From Comamonas sp. (GTDB lineage Bacteria > Pseudomonadota > Gammaproteobacteria > Burkholderiales > Burkholderiaceae_C), in NCBI GenBank assembly GCA_021166775.1, contig JAJPEQ010000006.1, positions 124,001-188,000 on the forward strand: a stretch of DNA of 64,000 nucleotides. The letters are read 5' to 3'. Shown piece after piece: positions 44,449-55,495 of this stretch. The notes beneath the pieces are model-generated. The model made no database searches, had not been told where the DNA came from, and was given only the letters and a program-made list of their open reading frames with translations. The position numbers and the translations under genes were made by a program. Numbering within the stretch: position 1 is the first letter of the stretch; the number at the start of each line of letters is the position of its first letter.

Positions 44449-47157
44449 TCACAGAGGGTGCACGACGAGCTTGAATTCCACGTCGTCGTCGAACGCGCGC
44501 ACGTCGAAGCCAATGCGCCGCATGAGCTTGAGCATCTTGACGTTGCTGGCGAGCACCAGGCCCTGCATTTCGGTCAGGCCCCGCTCGCGCGCCACGTCCA
44601 TGATGGAGAGCATGAGGCGGGCGCCCACGCCGCGATTGGCGAAGTCGTCGGCCACCAGCAGCGCGAACTCGCAGCTCGTGTGGTCGGGGTTGGCCACATA
44701 ACGCGACACGCCCACGATGCGCTCGGTGATGGTCACCTCGCCCTCGGCATCCACGAGGCGTTCGCGGTGCACCGCCACCAGCGCCATCTCGCGGTCGTAG
44801 TCGATGAGCGTGAAGCGCGCCAGCAGCGAATTGGGCAGCTCCGACAGCGGCGAGACGAAGCGAAAGTAACGGCTCTCGGGCGAGAGCTCGCGCACCAGGC
44901 GCTGGATCATCTGCGCGTCGTCCGGGCGGATCGGGCGCACCTGGTATTCCCCGCCGCCCTGCAGCGGCCAGACCTGCTCGTAGCGCTCGGGGTAAGGCAG
45001 GATCGCCAGGTGCCCGTAGTGGGCCGTGCCCTTGCCGTCGGCGCCGCCCGCGGCCGCCGTCACGTCATGCACCACGATGCGCGCATCCACGGCCACGGCG
45101 CCGCTTTCGTCGGTAATGATGGGGTTGATGTCCATCTCGCGCAGCTGCGGCAGCGCGCAGACCATCTCGGAGACGCGCAGCAGCAGATGCTCCAGCGCCT
45201 CGATGTGCACCGCCGCCGCGCCATGCCACTGCCCCAGCGTCTGCGCCACGCGCGAGCGCTGGATGAGCCGGCGCGCGAGGAACTGGTTGAGTGGCGGCAG
45301 CTCCATCGCGCGATCGCGGATGAGCTCGATCATCGTGCCGCCCGCGCCGAAGGTGATGACGGGGCCGAAGGGTTCGTCGGTCACGAGACCGATGCAGACT
45401 TCGCGCCCGCGGCGCACCTTGACCATCTTCTGCACCGTCACGCCTTTGATGCGGGCCTCGGGCTGCAGCATGGCCACGCGCTTGACCATTTCCTCGTACG
45501 CATCGCGCACCGCCGCGCCGTTGTGCACGTCGAGCGCCACGCCGCCCACGTCGGACTTGTGCGTGACGTCGGGCGAATCGATCTTGAGCGCCACCGGGAA
45601 ACCGATCTGCGTGGCGATCATCATCGCCTCGTGGCTGCTGCGCGCCAGCAGCGTGTTGGTCACCGGAATCTGGAAGGCCGCCAGCAATGTCTTGGATTCC
45701 ATCTCCGTGAGAATGTGGCGCCGCTCCGCCAGCACGCTCTCAATGACGAGGCGCGCGCTTTCGATGTCGGGCTTGGTCATGCCCGTGAGCGGCGGCGGCG
45801 TCTGCTGCAGCAACTGCTGATTCTGGTGAAAGGAGGCGATGTTGCCGAACGCCCCCACGGCCGCCTCCGGCGTGCGAAAGGTCGGGATCTGCGCGGTGCG
45901 CAGCACCTCGCGCGCGGGCAGCACCGAGGCATCGCCGATCCAGCTCGTGAGCAGCGGCTTGTTCGCCTTCAGGCGCGCCTTGGCCGTCACCTCGGCCACG
46001 GCCGTGGCGTCGATGCCGATCTTGGGCGAGAAAATGGCCAGCACCCCGTCCACCTGCCGATCCGCGAAGGCGGCCTCCAGCGCCCGCGCGTAATGCTCGG
46101 GCGTGGCCTCCTCGGACAGGTCCACCAGCGCCTGCAGCGTGGCCAGCGGTGGCAGCTGGGATGCGAGCTCGGCCACCGTCTCGGGCGACAACTGCGCCAG
46201 CTCCAGGCCGATTTCATTGGCCCAGTCGGCCGCCAGCACGCCGGGCCCGCCGCCGTTGGTGACCACGCACAGGCGCCGCCCCACGGGGCGATAGCGCGAG
46301 GACAGGCACTTGACGGCAGAAAACAGCGCCACGAAGGTGCGCACCCGCACCGCGCCCGCGCGGCGCAACACCGCGTCGAACACCTCGTCGCTGCCGACGA
46401 TGGCGCCGCTGTGCGTGTGCGCCGCCGCATTGCCCGCCGGCTTGCGTCCGGCCTTGAGCACCACCACCGGCTTGGCGAACGCGGCCGAGCGCAGCGCGCT
46501 CATGAAGCTGCGCGCATTTTGGATGCCTTCCATGTAGACCGCGATGCTGTGCGTGTGCGGATCGTGCGAAAGAAAGTCCAGCGCCTCGCTGAGCCCGAAA
46601 TCGGTGTGCGGCCCGACCGAAATCACACTGGAAAAGCCCACGCCGTTGTTCACCGCCCAATCGAGCATGCCGGACACCAGCGCCCCCGACTGGCAGATCA
46701 GACCGAGCGAGCCCTCGCGCGCCAGCGGCCCCACGGCACTGGCGTTGAGCCTGAGCGCGGGTCGCTGCAGACCCAGCGAATTGGGGCCCAGCAGATAGAT
46801 GCCCTCGCGGCGCGCCACCTTGTGCCACTGCCGGGCCTGCGCCTCATCGACGCCGCTGGACAGCACCAGCGCGCTGCGGCAGCGGATGCGCCCCACGACC
46901 GCCAGCGCGGCGGGCACATCGGCGGGCGCCAGCGCGATGACAGCCAGGTCGGCACGCGTTTGGGCCAGGTCCGCGAGCGTGCCGCTGGTGGTCTCCACGT
47001 CCAGATACAGCAGGCTGCCGGCAAACCGCTGGTCCTGCAAGGCCGCGTGCAGCGCCCGCGCCTGTGGCGTGAGCCGCTCGGGCGCGTCGCGATCGCCTGC
47101 AAAGACAACGAGGGAGCCCGGGGAAAACAGCGGGGTGAGGTAGTGTTGTTCTTTCAT
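44449..47157 (-). CDS. Pat-type protein acetyltransferase (acyl-CoA synthetase-like plus GNAT)
   Basis: A 902-residue protein with an N-terminal CoA-binding and succinyl-CoA-ligase-like part (GPNSLGLQRPALRLNAS, CQSGALVSGMLDW, HTHSGAIVGSDEVFDAVL). An ATP-grasp domain follows (FPVALKIDSPDVTHKSDVGG, GREVCIGLVTDEPFGPVI), then a C-terminal GNAT domain (VRPIRPDDAQMIQRLVREL and CEFALLVADDFANRGVGARL). This matches Pat/PatZ enzymes that acetylate lysines, notably in acetyl-CoA synthetase. acs lies 6 kb away. The synthetase half is usually degenerate; I cannot tell whether it is active here. Confidence 0.88.
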   Translation of the reverse strand: MKEQHYLTPLFSPGSLVVFAGDRDAPERLTPQARALHAALQDQRFAGSLLYLDVETTSGTLADLAQTRADLAVIALAPADVPAALAVVGRIRCRSALVLSSGVDEAQARQWHKVARREGIYLLGPNSLGLQRPALRLNASAVGPLAREGSLGLICQSGALVSGMLDWAVNNGVGFSSVISVGPHTDFGLSEALDFLSHDPHTHSIAVYMEGIQNARSFMSALRSAAFAKPVVVLKAGRKPAGNAAAHTHSGAIVGSDEVFDAVLRRAGAVRVRTFVALFSAVKCLSSRYRPVGRRLCVVTNGGGPGVLAADWANEIGLELAQLSPETVAELASQLPPLATLQALVDLSEEATPEHYARALEAAFADRQVDGVLAIFSPKIGIDATAVAEVTAKARLKANKPLLTSWIGDASVLPAREVLRTAQIPTFRTPEAAVGAFGNIASFHQNQQLLQQTPPPLTGMTKPDIESARLVIESVLAERRHILTEMESKTLLAAFQIPVTNTLLARSSHEAMMIATQIGFPVALKIDSPDVTHKSDVGGVALDVHNGAAVRDAYEEMVKRVAMLQPEARIKGVTVQKMVKVRRGREVCIGLVTDEPFGPVITFGAGGTMIELIRDRAMELPPLNQFLARRLIQRSRVAQTLGQWHGAAAVHIEALEHLLLRVSEMVCALPQLREMDINPIITDESGAVAVDARIVVHDVTAAAGGADGKGTAHYGHLAILPYPERYEQVWPLQGGGEYQVRPIRPDDAQMIQRLVRELSPESRYFRFVSPLSELPNSLLARFTLIDYDREMALVAVHRERLVDAEGEVTITERIVGVSRYVANPDHTSCEFALLVADDFANRGVGARLMLSIMDVARERGLTEMQGLVLASNVKMLKLMRRIGFDVRAFDDDVEFKLVVHPL

Positions 47158-47302
47158 GGCAGCTCAAAAACCGTCGGTGATCGCGGCCACGGCCCACGGC
47201 CCGGCAGCGCGAACGGCATCCATTGTCGTGGAGACGGCCGCCCATTGCCAAAGCCGCTGTCACGGCCGTGGGCAAGACCGCCAGACCCGCGAACCGCGCG
47301 CC

Positions 47303-48607
47303 CTAGGTCAGCAGTCGGACGATCGCCCGGGCCGAGGCTGCGGCCGCGCCCCGGTGGGCGTCGAGAAAGCCCAGGCAGCGGGCGACGAGATCGCGGTGGC
47401 GCGCGGCATCCATCGCGATCGCCACCGCTTCGCCCACCCCTTGCGGCATGCCCGCGACCCGCACGGCGGCGCCCGCCTCCACGGCCAGCGCCGCCGCCTC
47501 GGCAAAGTTGTAGGTATGCGGCCCCAGCACCACGGGGCAGCCGCATGCCATGGCCTCGATGAGATTCTGCCCGCCCAGCGGCGCAAAGCTCCCGCCCAGC
47601 AAGGCACTGCTGGCCACGGCGTAGTACAGCGGCATTTCCCCCAGGCTGTCCCCGATCCAGACATCCGCGGCTTCAGGCGCCTGTCCCCAGCGGCTGCGGC
47701 GCGAAACCCGCAGACCCGCGGCCTCGCACAGCCGCGCGACTTCGTCGAACCGCTGGGGGTGGCGCGGCACGATCAACCATTGCACATCCTCTACATTGAT
47801 AGCTTCTCGCGCTTTATCAGAGCGGGTTTCGGCCCTGTTTTGCTTGAAAACTTTCAGCCAGGCCGCTTCCTCGCCCTCGCGCGAACTCGCCAGCAGCACC
47901 ACCGGGCGGGCGAGGCTGCCGCGCCAGGCCTGGCCGCGCGCCAGCAGCTCGGGCGCGGGCTGCGCGTCGAACTTCACGTTGCCGAAGACGCCTTGCACCG
48001 GGGCGCCGAGCGCGCGCAACCGCTCGGCGTCGGCCTGGGTCTGCGCCCAGACCGCCGTCAACGCGCCGTAGGCGGGCCTGGCCAGCCACGCCAGCCGCAA
48101 CGCACCCGCATGGGATCGGGCATTGAGCCGCGCGTTCGCCAGCACCAGGGGCACCCCCGCCGCCCGGCACCCGAACACCAGATTGGGCCAGAGCTCCGTC
48201 TCCATCAACACGCCGACCGACGGCCGAAAGTGCCGCAGAAAGCGGCGCACCGCCCCCGGCGTGTCCCACGGCAGCCAGGCCTGAACATCGCCATCGCGCA
48301 GCCACTTCGCACCTTCCGCACGCCCGGTAGCCGTGCCATGCGTGAGCAGCAGGCGCATGCGCGGCATCTGCTCGCGCAGCGGTCCGAGCACGATGGCCGC
48401 CGCGCGCGTCTCGCCGAGCGAGACGGCGTGCATCCACACCAGAGGTCGGTCATCGGGCACGAAGGCGGCCGCGTACCGGCCGAAGCGCTCCGGAACGGCT
48501 TGGGCATAGCCCGGCTCCTGCCGCGCGCGGCGCGCGAGCTTGCGCTTGAGCAGCGGGATCGCGAGCCACGCCAGCAGGCTGTAGAGCGCCAGCGCCAAAC
48601 GCTGCAT
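47303..48607 (-). CDS. waaA: 3-deoxy-D-manno-octulosonic acid transferase
   Basis: WaaA (KdtA) adds Kdo to lipid IVA on the cytoplasmic face of the inner membrane. The 434-residue GT-B enzyme has an N-terminal membrane anchor (LALYSLLAWLAIPLLKRKLA), WMHAVSLGETRAA with the catalytic Glu, VLMETELWPNL, and LLGGSFAPLGGQNLIEAMA in the sugar-nucleotide half. Residues near DKAREAINVE come from a dispersed DNA repeat. The 145 bp between it and the Pat-like gene hold nothing I can identify. Confidence 0.94.
   Translation of the reverse strand: MQRLALALYSLLAWLAIPLLKRKLARRARQEPGYAQAVPERFGRYAAAFVPDDRPLVWMHAVSLGETRAAAIVLGPLREQMPRMRLLLTHGTATGRAEGAKWLRDGDVQAWLPWDTPGAVRRFLRHFRPSVGVLMETELWPNLVFGCRAAGVPLVLANARLNARSHAGALRLAWLARPAYGALTAVWAQTQADAERLRALGAPVQGVFGNVKFDAQPAPELLARGQAWRGSLARPVVLLASSREGEEAAWLKVFKQNRAETRSDKAREAINVEDVQWLIVPRHPQRFDEVARLCEAAGLRVSRRSRWGQAPEAADVWIGDSLGEMPLYYAVASSALLGGSFAPLGGQNLIEAMACGCPVVLGPHTYNFAEAAALAVEAGAAVRVAGMPQGVGEAVAIAMDAARHRDLVARCLGFLDAHRGAAAASARAIVRLLT
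47796..47852 (+). repeat. dispersed ~50-bp repeat, copy 7 (inside waaA)
   Basis: It reads TTGATAGCTTCTCGCGCTTT, then ATCAGAGCGGGTTTCGGCCC, then TGTTTTGCTTGAAAACT. In the waaA frame it gives DKAREAINV, close to the peptide from the copy in the trmH-like gene. Confidence 0.7.
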
Positions 48608-48615
48608 CGCGCGGT

Positions 48616-50004
48616 TCAGTGGACCGAGGCGCCCAGCACGGCGTCGGGCTTGACGCGCGCGAGCAAGGCCAGCATCCGGGCGCGGATGCGCTCTAGCGCC
48701 GCTTCGGTCTGCCCCTCGAAGCGCAGCACCAGCACGGGCGTCGTGTTGCTCGCGCGAATCAGGCCGAAGCCGTCGGGCCAGTCCACGCGCAAGCCGTCCA
48801 TGGTGCTGATCCGGGCTTCGGCGCCAAAGGTCTGCGGCGCGAGCGCCTGCAGCTCGGCCGCGAGGCGGTGCGGCTCGCCCTCGGCGCAGGCCACGTTGAT
48901 CTCGGGCGTGCTGCAGCTCGTGGGCAGCGCATGCAGCACGGCGCTCGGGTCGGCATGGCGGCTGAGGATTTCCAGCAGGCGGCAGCCCGCATAGGTGCCG
49001 TCGTCAAAACCGTACCAGCGTTCCTTGAAGAACAGATGCCCGCTCATCTCGCCGCCCAGCGGCGCGCCCACCTCGCGCATCTTCGCCTTGATGAGCGAGT
49101 GGCCCGTGCAGTGCATCAGCGGCTCGCCACCGGCCGCGCGAATCGCGGGCGCGAGGCGCTGCGAGCACTTCACGTCGTAGACGATGGTGCCGCCGGGCAC
49201 GCGCGAGAGCACGTCACGCGCGAACAGCATGAGCTGGCGGTCGGGGAAGATGTTTTCGCCATCGCGCGTGACGATGCCCAGGCGGTCGCCATCGCCGTCG
49301 AACGCCATGCCGAGTTCCGCGTCGCTGCCGCGCAACGCGGCGATGAGCTCGCGCAGGTTCTCGGGTTTGCTCGGGTCCGGGTGATGGTTGGGAAAGCGCC
49401 CGTCCACCTCGGTGAACAGCTCCAGCACCTCGCAGCCGAGCGCGCGAAAAATGCCGGGCGCCGAAGCCCCGGCCACGCCGTTGCCGCAATCGACCACGAT
49501 CTTCATCGGCCGCGCGAGCTTCACATCCTGCGTGATGCGCCGCACGTAGGCCGGCAGTACATCGGCCGCGCGCACCTGCCCGCGCTCGACCTGCGGCCAC
49601 GCGTCCTTTTCGATCGCGTGCCTGAGCGCCTGGATTTCGTCACCGTAGATTGCGCGGCCCGCCAGCACCATCTTGAAACCGTTGTGATCGACCGGGTTGT
49701 GGCTGCCCGTCACCTGGATGCCGCTCTCGCACAGCGTGCTTGCCGCGAAGTAAAGCATGGGCGTGGTGCACATGCCAATGTCGATCACGTCCACGCCTGC
49801 CCGTGTCAGACCCTCGATCAGCGCCTGCGCCAGCAACGGGCTCGAGAGCCGCCCATCGCGCCCCACGGCCACCACCTTCTGCCCGGCGGCCCGGGCCGCG
49901 CTGCCGAACGCGCGCCCCACGGCTTGCGCCACGCCCTCGGTCAGTGTCGCCGGCACAACGCCGCGTATGTCATAGGCCTTGAATATCGAAGAGGCAAGCT
50001 GCAC
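48616..50004 (-). CDS. algC: phosphomannomutase/phosphoglucomutase
   Basis: A 462-residue alpha-phosphohexomutase interconverting mannose (or glucose) 6- and 1-phosphates for polysaccharide and lipopolysaccharide precursors. It has FKAYDIRGVVP, the phosphoserine loop VTGSHNP (Ser 101), the metal loop AFDGDGDRLG, the sugar loop GGEMSGHLFF and the phosphate loop RASNTTPVLVLRFEG. The GTG at 50004 has GGAG five bases upstream and gives the usual length of AlgC (463); the frame extends further but with non-homologous sequence. Confidence 0.93.
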   Translation of the reverse strand: MQLASSIFKAYDIRGVVPATLTEGVAQAVGRAFGSAARAAGQKVVAVGRDGRLSSPLLAQALIEGLTRAGVDVIDIGMCTTPMLYFAASTLCESGIQVTGSHNPVDHNGFKMVLAGRAIYGDEIQALRHAIEKDAWPQVERGQVRAADVLPAYVRRITQDVKLARPMKIVVDCGNGVAGASAPGIFRALGCEVLELFTEVDGRFPNHHPDPSKPENLRELIAALRGSDAELGMAFDGDGDRLGIVTRDGENIFPDRQLMLFARDVLSRVPGGTIVYDVKCSQRLAPAIRAAGGEPLMHCTGHSLIKAKMREVGAPLGGEMSGHLFFKERWYGFDDGTYAGCRLLEILSRHADPSAVLHALPTSCSTPEINVACAEGEPHRLAAELQALAPQTFGAEARISTMDGLRVDWPDGFGLIRASNTTPVLVLRFEGQTEAALERIRARMLALLARVKPDAVLGASVH

Positions 50005-50231
50005 GAAAACTCCGTCCGGCATGGGGCACATGCGCAGATTGTAGGAAGCACCGGGGCCTGCCTTCATTTGCCCGCCGCGATCCCCTTCAGAGCGCACGCG
50101 GCCCGCAGGCCGCGCGCATCCACACCCATTCGGAGCGCCCGAACAAGACACTGATGCCATGCGGTACTTGGTTGGACAAGCACCGGCACACGGGAACAGA
50201 ATGAAAAAGCTCAGTTTCGACAGAGGAACCC

Positions 50232-50828
50232 ATGAACTTTCAAGACCCGCTGTTCTGGCGCGCCGGTGCCGTCAGCACCACCATCGTGATGCTGATCGTG
50301 CTGGCCTTTCTGTCGGTCGACAGCATGCGCTACATCACGGCCGGCGGTATCAACGTCCCCGACTACGACGTGATCAACCACGCCATCGACTACCGGTTCG
50401 ACTGGTCGCGCACGACCGACGCGCCCGTGATCGGCGGCGACGAGCCGCTCTTCGGCAAGAAGGTCACGAAGGCCGAGGCCGAGAAGATCATGGAAAAGGG
50501 CAAGCTCGTCATCCAGTCGCGCAACTGCATGAACTGCCACACCATCTTCGGCAACGGCGCCTACTACGGCCCGGACCTGACCAAGGCGTGGCTCGATCCG
50601 GCCTGGCAGCAGATCTGGATGCCCGCCACCGGCAAGGCCACCAAGGAAGAGGCGATGGCCGAGTTCCTCATGCACCCGGACAAATACCCGACGTGGCGCC
50701 GCAGGATGCCCGACCTCAAGATCACCGAGGAAGAGGCGCACGCCACCGTCGCCTACCTGAAGTGGATTTCCGCCATCGACACCAACGGCTTCCCGTCGGG
50801 GTTCGGCCACAAGTCGGTCGGCCGGTGA
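50232..50828 (+). CDS. norC: nitric oxide reductase cytochrome c subunit
   Basis: NorC passes electrons to NorB in the reduction of NO to N2O. The 198-residue protein has one N-terminal helix (residues ~11-30) and a single c-type haem site CMNCH (99-103) with GNGAYYGPDLT after it. RRMPDLKITEEE carries the likely Met ligand. It is longer than the roughly 146 residues of pseudomonad NorC because of about 40 extra residues before the haem site. AGAGGAACCC precedes the ATG. It begins the nor operon; the 227 bp upstream show no clear NnrR or sigma-54 site. Confidence 0.95.
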   Translation: MNFQDPLFWRAGAVSTTIVMLIVLAFLSVDSMRYITAGGINVPDYDVINHAIDYRFDWSRTTDAPVIGGDEPLFGKKVTKAEAEKIMEKGKLVIQSRNCMNCHTIFGNGAYYGPDLTKAWLDPAWQQIWMPATGKATKEEAMAEFLMHPDKYPTWRRRMPDLKITEEEAHATVAYLKWISAIDTNGFPSGFGHKSVGR

Positions 50829-50843
50829 ACCAGGAGACCAGCC

Positions 50844-52265
50844 ATGTACGAAGCACAGAAACTGGGCATCAAATACCTGACGGCGGCCGCCACGCTCTTC
50901 GGCGTGATGATCATCTTCGGCCTGCTGTCGTCGCTGTACTACCTGTTCCCGGGCATGCTCTACAACATCTTCGACTTCAACATGTCGAAGACCATGCACA
51001 TCGACACCCTGGTGATCTGGATCCTCATGGGTCTGATGGGCGCGATCTACTATTACCTGCCCAAGGAACTGGAGCGGGAAGTCGTCGGCGTCAAGCTCGG
51101 CAACGTCGCGTTCTGGGTCTTCTGTGTCGCCGTGGTACTCGTGGCGATCACCTTCCTCTTCGTGCAGATGGGGCAGGCCAACGAGTTTTCGCTGTGGTTC
51201 ATCAACCAGGGGCGCAAATACGTCGAGGCACCGCGCTGGGCCATGATAGGCATCACGCTCATCATGCTGGTGTTCTCCTGGAACATCATCGCCACGTGCG
51301 TGAAGGCCAAGCACAAGATGACGGGCATCCTCTGGGTGCTGTGTCTGGACCTGATCCCGCTCGTGGTCGTCTACCTGGACGCCTATCCGGCGGACACCAA
51401 CATCTCACGCGACCTGTACTGGTGGTGGTGGCTGGTGCACATGTGGGTGGAAAGCACCTGGGAGGTGCTGATCGGCTGCATCATGGCCTGGGTGCTGATG
51501 GACGTGATGGGCACCTCGCGCAAGATTGTCGAGGCCTGGCTCTACATCGAAGTGATGCTGGTGCTGGGTGCGGGCATCCTGGGCCTGGGCCATCACTACT
51601 TCTGGATCGGCACGCCCGACTACTGGCTCTCCATCGGCGGCTTCTTCTCGGCGCTGGAGCCGCTGCCGCTGCTGGGCATGGTGGTGCACGCCACCTATGA
51701 CGCGGGCATGCACCGCCTCAAGACCGCCAACCGCCCGGCCTACTACTGGATCACCACCGAGGCCTTCCTGAATTTCATCGGCGCCGGCATCTGGGGCTTC
51801 ATGATGACGCTGCCGCAGATCAACATGTTCTCGCACGGCACCCAGTGGACGGCATCGCACGGGCACTTCGCGTTCTACGGCGCCTACGTGTGCGGCATCA
51901 TCGCCGTGCTCTACGTGGCCAAGCAGAAGGTCGCGGGCGTGCCCACACTGGGCGGCCACCGCTGGAAGTGGGCCTACGGGCTGCTGAACATCGGCATGGT
52001 CGGCATGGTGATGGGACTGCTGCTCGCGGGCATGGCCCAGGCCTTCTTCGAGCGCGCGGCCGGCGGCTCCACCCTCATGGCCTACACCGTTGCCTCGGAA
52101 AACCCGTGGTTCACGAGCGGTCTGTGGGCACGCTCGGGCTTCGGGCTGCTGTTTGCCGCAGGCTACGCGGTGCTCGTGATTGACCTGCTCCGAAAAGCCC
52201 AGCCACAGGAAGAGAATGCGCCCGCCCGCGCCGCCGTGGCACACGCCCAGCCGGAGCCCGCATGA
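50844..52265 (+). CDS. norB: nitric oxide reductase catalytic subunit
   Basis: NorB is the membrane haem-b/non-haem-iron enzyme that reduces NO. The 473-residue protein has about twelve helices and all expected ligands: H52 and H341 or H339 for haems, H199, H250 and H251 for iron-B, with E203 (HMWVESTWEV) and E272 (FSALEPLP). The family motif GLGHHYFWIG is intact. It is 15 bp after norC, which makes it a short-chain cytochrome c-dependent NOR. Its stop overlaps the next gene as ATGA. norQ and norD do not follow. Confidence 0.96.
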   Translation: MYEAQKLGIKYLTAAATLFGVMIIFGLLSSLYYLFPGMLYNIFDFNMSKTMHIDTLVIWILMGLMGAIYYYLPKELEREVVGVKLGNVAFWVFCVAVVLVAITFLFVQMGQANEFSLWFINQGRKYVEAPRWAMIGITLIMLVFSWNIIATCVKAKHKMTGILWVLCLDLIPLVVVYLDAYPADTNISRDLYWWWWLVHMWVESTWEVLIGCIMAWVLMDVMGTSRKIVEAWLYIEVMLVLGAGILGLGHHYFWIGTPDYWLSIGGFFSALEPLPLLGMVVHATYDAGMHRLKTANRPAYYWITTEAFLNFIGAGIWGFMMTLPQINMFSHGTQWTASHGHFAFYGAYVCGIIAVLYVAKQKVAGVPTLGGHRWKWAYGLLNIGMVGMVMGLLLAGMAQAFFERAAGGSTLMAYTVASENPWFTSGLWARSGFGLLFAAGYAVLVIDLLRKAQPQEENAPARAAVAHAQPEPA

Positions 52266-52555
52266 CCCCCGAAGCCCTCATTCAGACCGCCCTCATGATG
52301 GGGCTGCTGGTGGCGGCCGGCGGTGCATGGTCGCTGCTGTATTGCCTGGGCAAAACGCGCAGACGCTCCGAACTGATGCACGCTGCGCTGGGCTGCTACG
52401 CCGTCGCGCTTGGCCTGGCCATCGCCATCGCCCTTGATTCCCCGCTGTCCATCGGCTGGAAGCTTCTGATTCTGGTCAGCGCCCTCGCCTATGCCGGCAT
52501 CCCGCCGATGACGCTGCGCTATCTCCAGAGAACCCATGCAGGCGAGGAGGCCTGA
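52262..52555 (+). CDS. small membrane protein of the nor operon (unassigned)
   Basis: A 97-residue protein with three predicted helices: about residues 8-28 (ALMMGLLVAAGGAWSLLYCL), 41-60 and 66-83. It has a cytosolic-looking basic loop (GKTRRRSEL). I know no family for it. The ATGA overlap with norB shows it is translated with the reductase, so a role in NOR assembly, stability or electron input is likely. No haem or metal motif is visible. Confidence 0.7.
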   Translation: MTPEALIQTALMMGLLVAAGGAWSLLYCLGKTRRRSELMHAALGCYAVALGLAIAIALDSPLSIGWKLLILVSALAYAGIPPMTLRYLQRTHAGEEA

Positions 52556-52561
52556 GGCACC

Positions 52562-52900
52562 ATGATTCCCAATCTGATCAACACCCTGGGCGGTCTCGCG
52601 CTCATGTACGCCGTGGTGCTGCACGCCGCGTGGGTGGAGCAACGCTACTTTCCCCTGGCCGCGTTTGCCGTCGTCTTTCTCGTGATGGCCCTCTGGGCAC
52701 GCCGCACGGACCCGCACCCATGGTTCAGCTGGACCGGCATCGTCGCGTCCGTCGCGCTGGGCATCCTGTCGCTGTTCGAACTGGCCACCCTGCCCTATCT
52801 CACCTTCTGGGCTTCGTTCTGGATCGGCTGCACCGTCTCCATCGTCGCGTTCTGGGCCTTGCTCTACAACCGCGATCTGCGCAAGGCCGCGGCCCACTGA
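52562..52900 (+). CDS. second small membrane protein of the nor operon (unassigned)
   Basis: A 112-residue protein with four likely helices: near residues 8-24, 32-46, 58-76 and 82-102 ([20 protein letters not shown]). It begins six bases after the previous stop. A His near the start ([10 protein letters not shown]) and another in DPHPWF are the only candidate ligands. I do not recognise the family. Its place suggests the same process as its neighbour, perhaps as a pair. Confidence 0.7.
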   Translation: MIPNLINTLGGLALMYAVVLHAAWVEQRYFPLAAFAVVFLVMALWARRTDPHPWFSWTGIVASVALGILSLFELATLPYLTFWASFWIGCTVSIVAFWALLYNRDLRKAAAH

Positions 52901-52949
52901 AGCACGCTTTCGTTTTCATCCTCCCGTTGAACCCCGATGGAGAGCAACC

Positions 52950-53273
52950 ATGAATCAAACCGGCATCCTCACCACGGCAGCCTGCCTCGCCGCCGCCCTT
53001 TTCACCGCATCCGCGCAGGCGGCGGACCCCGCGGCCGGAAAGACGCAATACGAGGCCACCTGCGCCGCCTGCCACGGCGCGAACGGCATTTCGGTCGCTC
53101 CGGTCTACCCCAACCTCGGCGGCCAGAAGGAGGAATACCTCGTCGCGCAGCTCAAGGCATTTCGCGACGGCAGCCGCAAAAACGACATCATGCAGCCGCA
53201 GGCCCAGGGCTTGAACAACACGCAAATCGCCAACCTCGCCGCCTACCTGGAGGCCGCGGCCAAACTGCGCTGA
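52950..53273 (+). CDS. class I cytochrome c, probable electron donor
   Basis: A 107-residue periplasmic cytochrome with a signal peptide (to AQAA, residue 25). The haem site is CAACH at 38-42 and is followed by [21 protein letters not shown], typical of cytochrome c-553/c4-like domains. A Met in [11 protein letters not shown] is the likely sixth ligand. It lies 49 bp after the nor genes and before a terminator, so it may deliver electrons to NorC. Confidence 0.9.
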   Translation: MNQTGILTTAACLAAALFTASAQAADPAAGKTQYEATCAACHGANGISVAPVYPNLGGQKEEYLVAQLKAFRDGSRKNDIMQPQAQGLNNTQIANLAAYLEAAAKLR

Positions 53274-53295
53274 TACCCAACCCCGCCCTTCCGCC

Positions 53296-53327
53296 CGAAA
53301 ACGGCCGCCGCAGAGCGGCTGTTTTCG
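53296..53327 (+). terminator. terminator-like hairpin after the nor operon
   Basis: CGAAAACGGCCGC and GCGGCTGTTTTCG pair with one mismatch around a six-base loop. The descending arm itself supplies a TTTT run. It lies 23 bp after the cytochrome c stop and probably ends the nor transcript. Confidence 0.65.
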
Positions 53328-53413
53328 TTGGCGGCGACCGAAACCTCACCTCTGCAGAAAGCCCTTGCGCGCTGCAAAATGTTCGGGACAAACTGCGCCG
53401 ACAATCTCGTCAG

Positions 53414-53449
53414 AACCCTGTAAGTGCAAACTGCAACAGTGGCAGGGTT
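53414..53449 (+). promoter_or_regulatory. hairpin in the acs leader
   Basis: AACCCTG (53414-53420) pairs with CAGGGTT (53443-53449) around a 22-base loop that contains two TGCAA/TGCAAC-like repeats. It lies 33 bp before the acs ATG and just upstream of the TAGGAG ribosome site. It could be a protein-binding inverted repeat or a structured leader. No other evidence supports either. Confidence 0.3.
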
Positions 53450-53482
53450 TGACGCCATTTTGGTGATAGGAGACAAATTCGT

Positions 53483-55474
<1,992 letters not shown>

Positions 55475-55495
55475 TCGCTGTCAGAATCCAGGCAG

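Noticed and set aside
44332-47562. A 1076-codon open frame on the plus strand
   Set aside because: It is antisense to the Pat-type gene; its Arg/His-rich composition is typical of shadows, and the other strand has well-conserved domains.
50183-50200. A TTG-N6-CAA dyad upstream of norC as an FNR/NnrR site
   Set aside because: FNR-type sites need eight bases between TTG and CAA; this has six, and the neighbouring bases do not fit.
50201-50231. An ATG followed by AAAAAGCTC upstream of norC as an alternative start or leader gene
   Set aside because: The frame is different from norC and runs on as a shadow through norC and norB with an Arg-rich translation.
50160-50231. A possible sigma-54 promoter for NorR control of norCB
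   Set aside because: No GG-N10-GC pair of the required form (TGGCAC and TTGCA) was found, and no norR gene is in the window.
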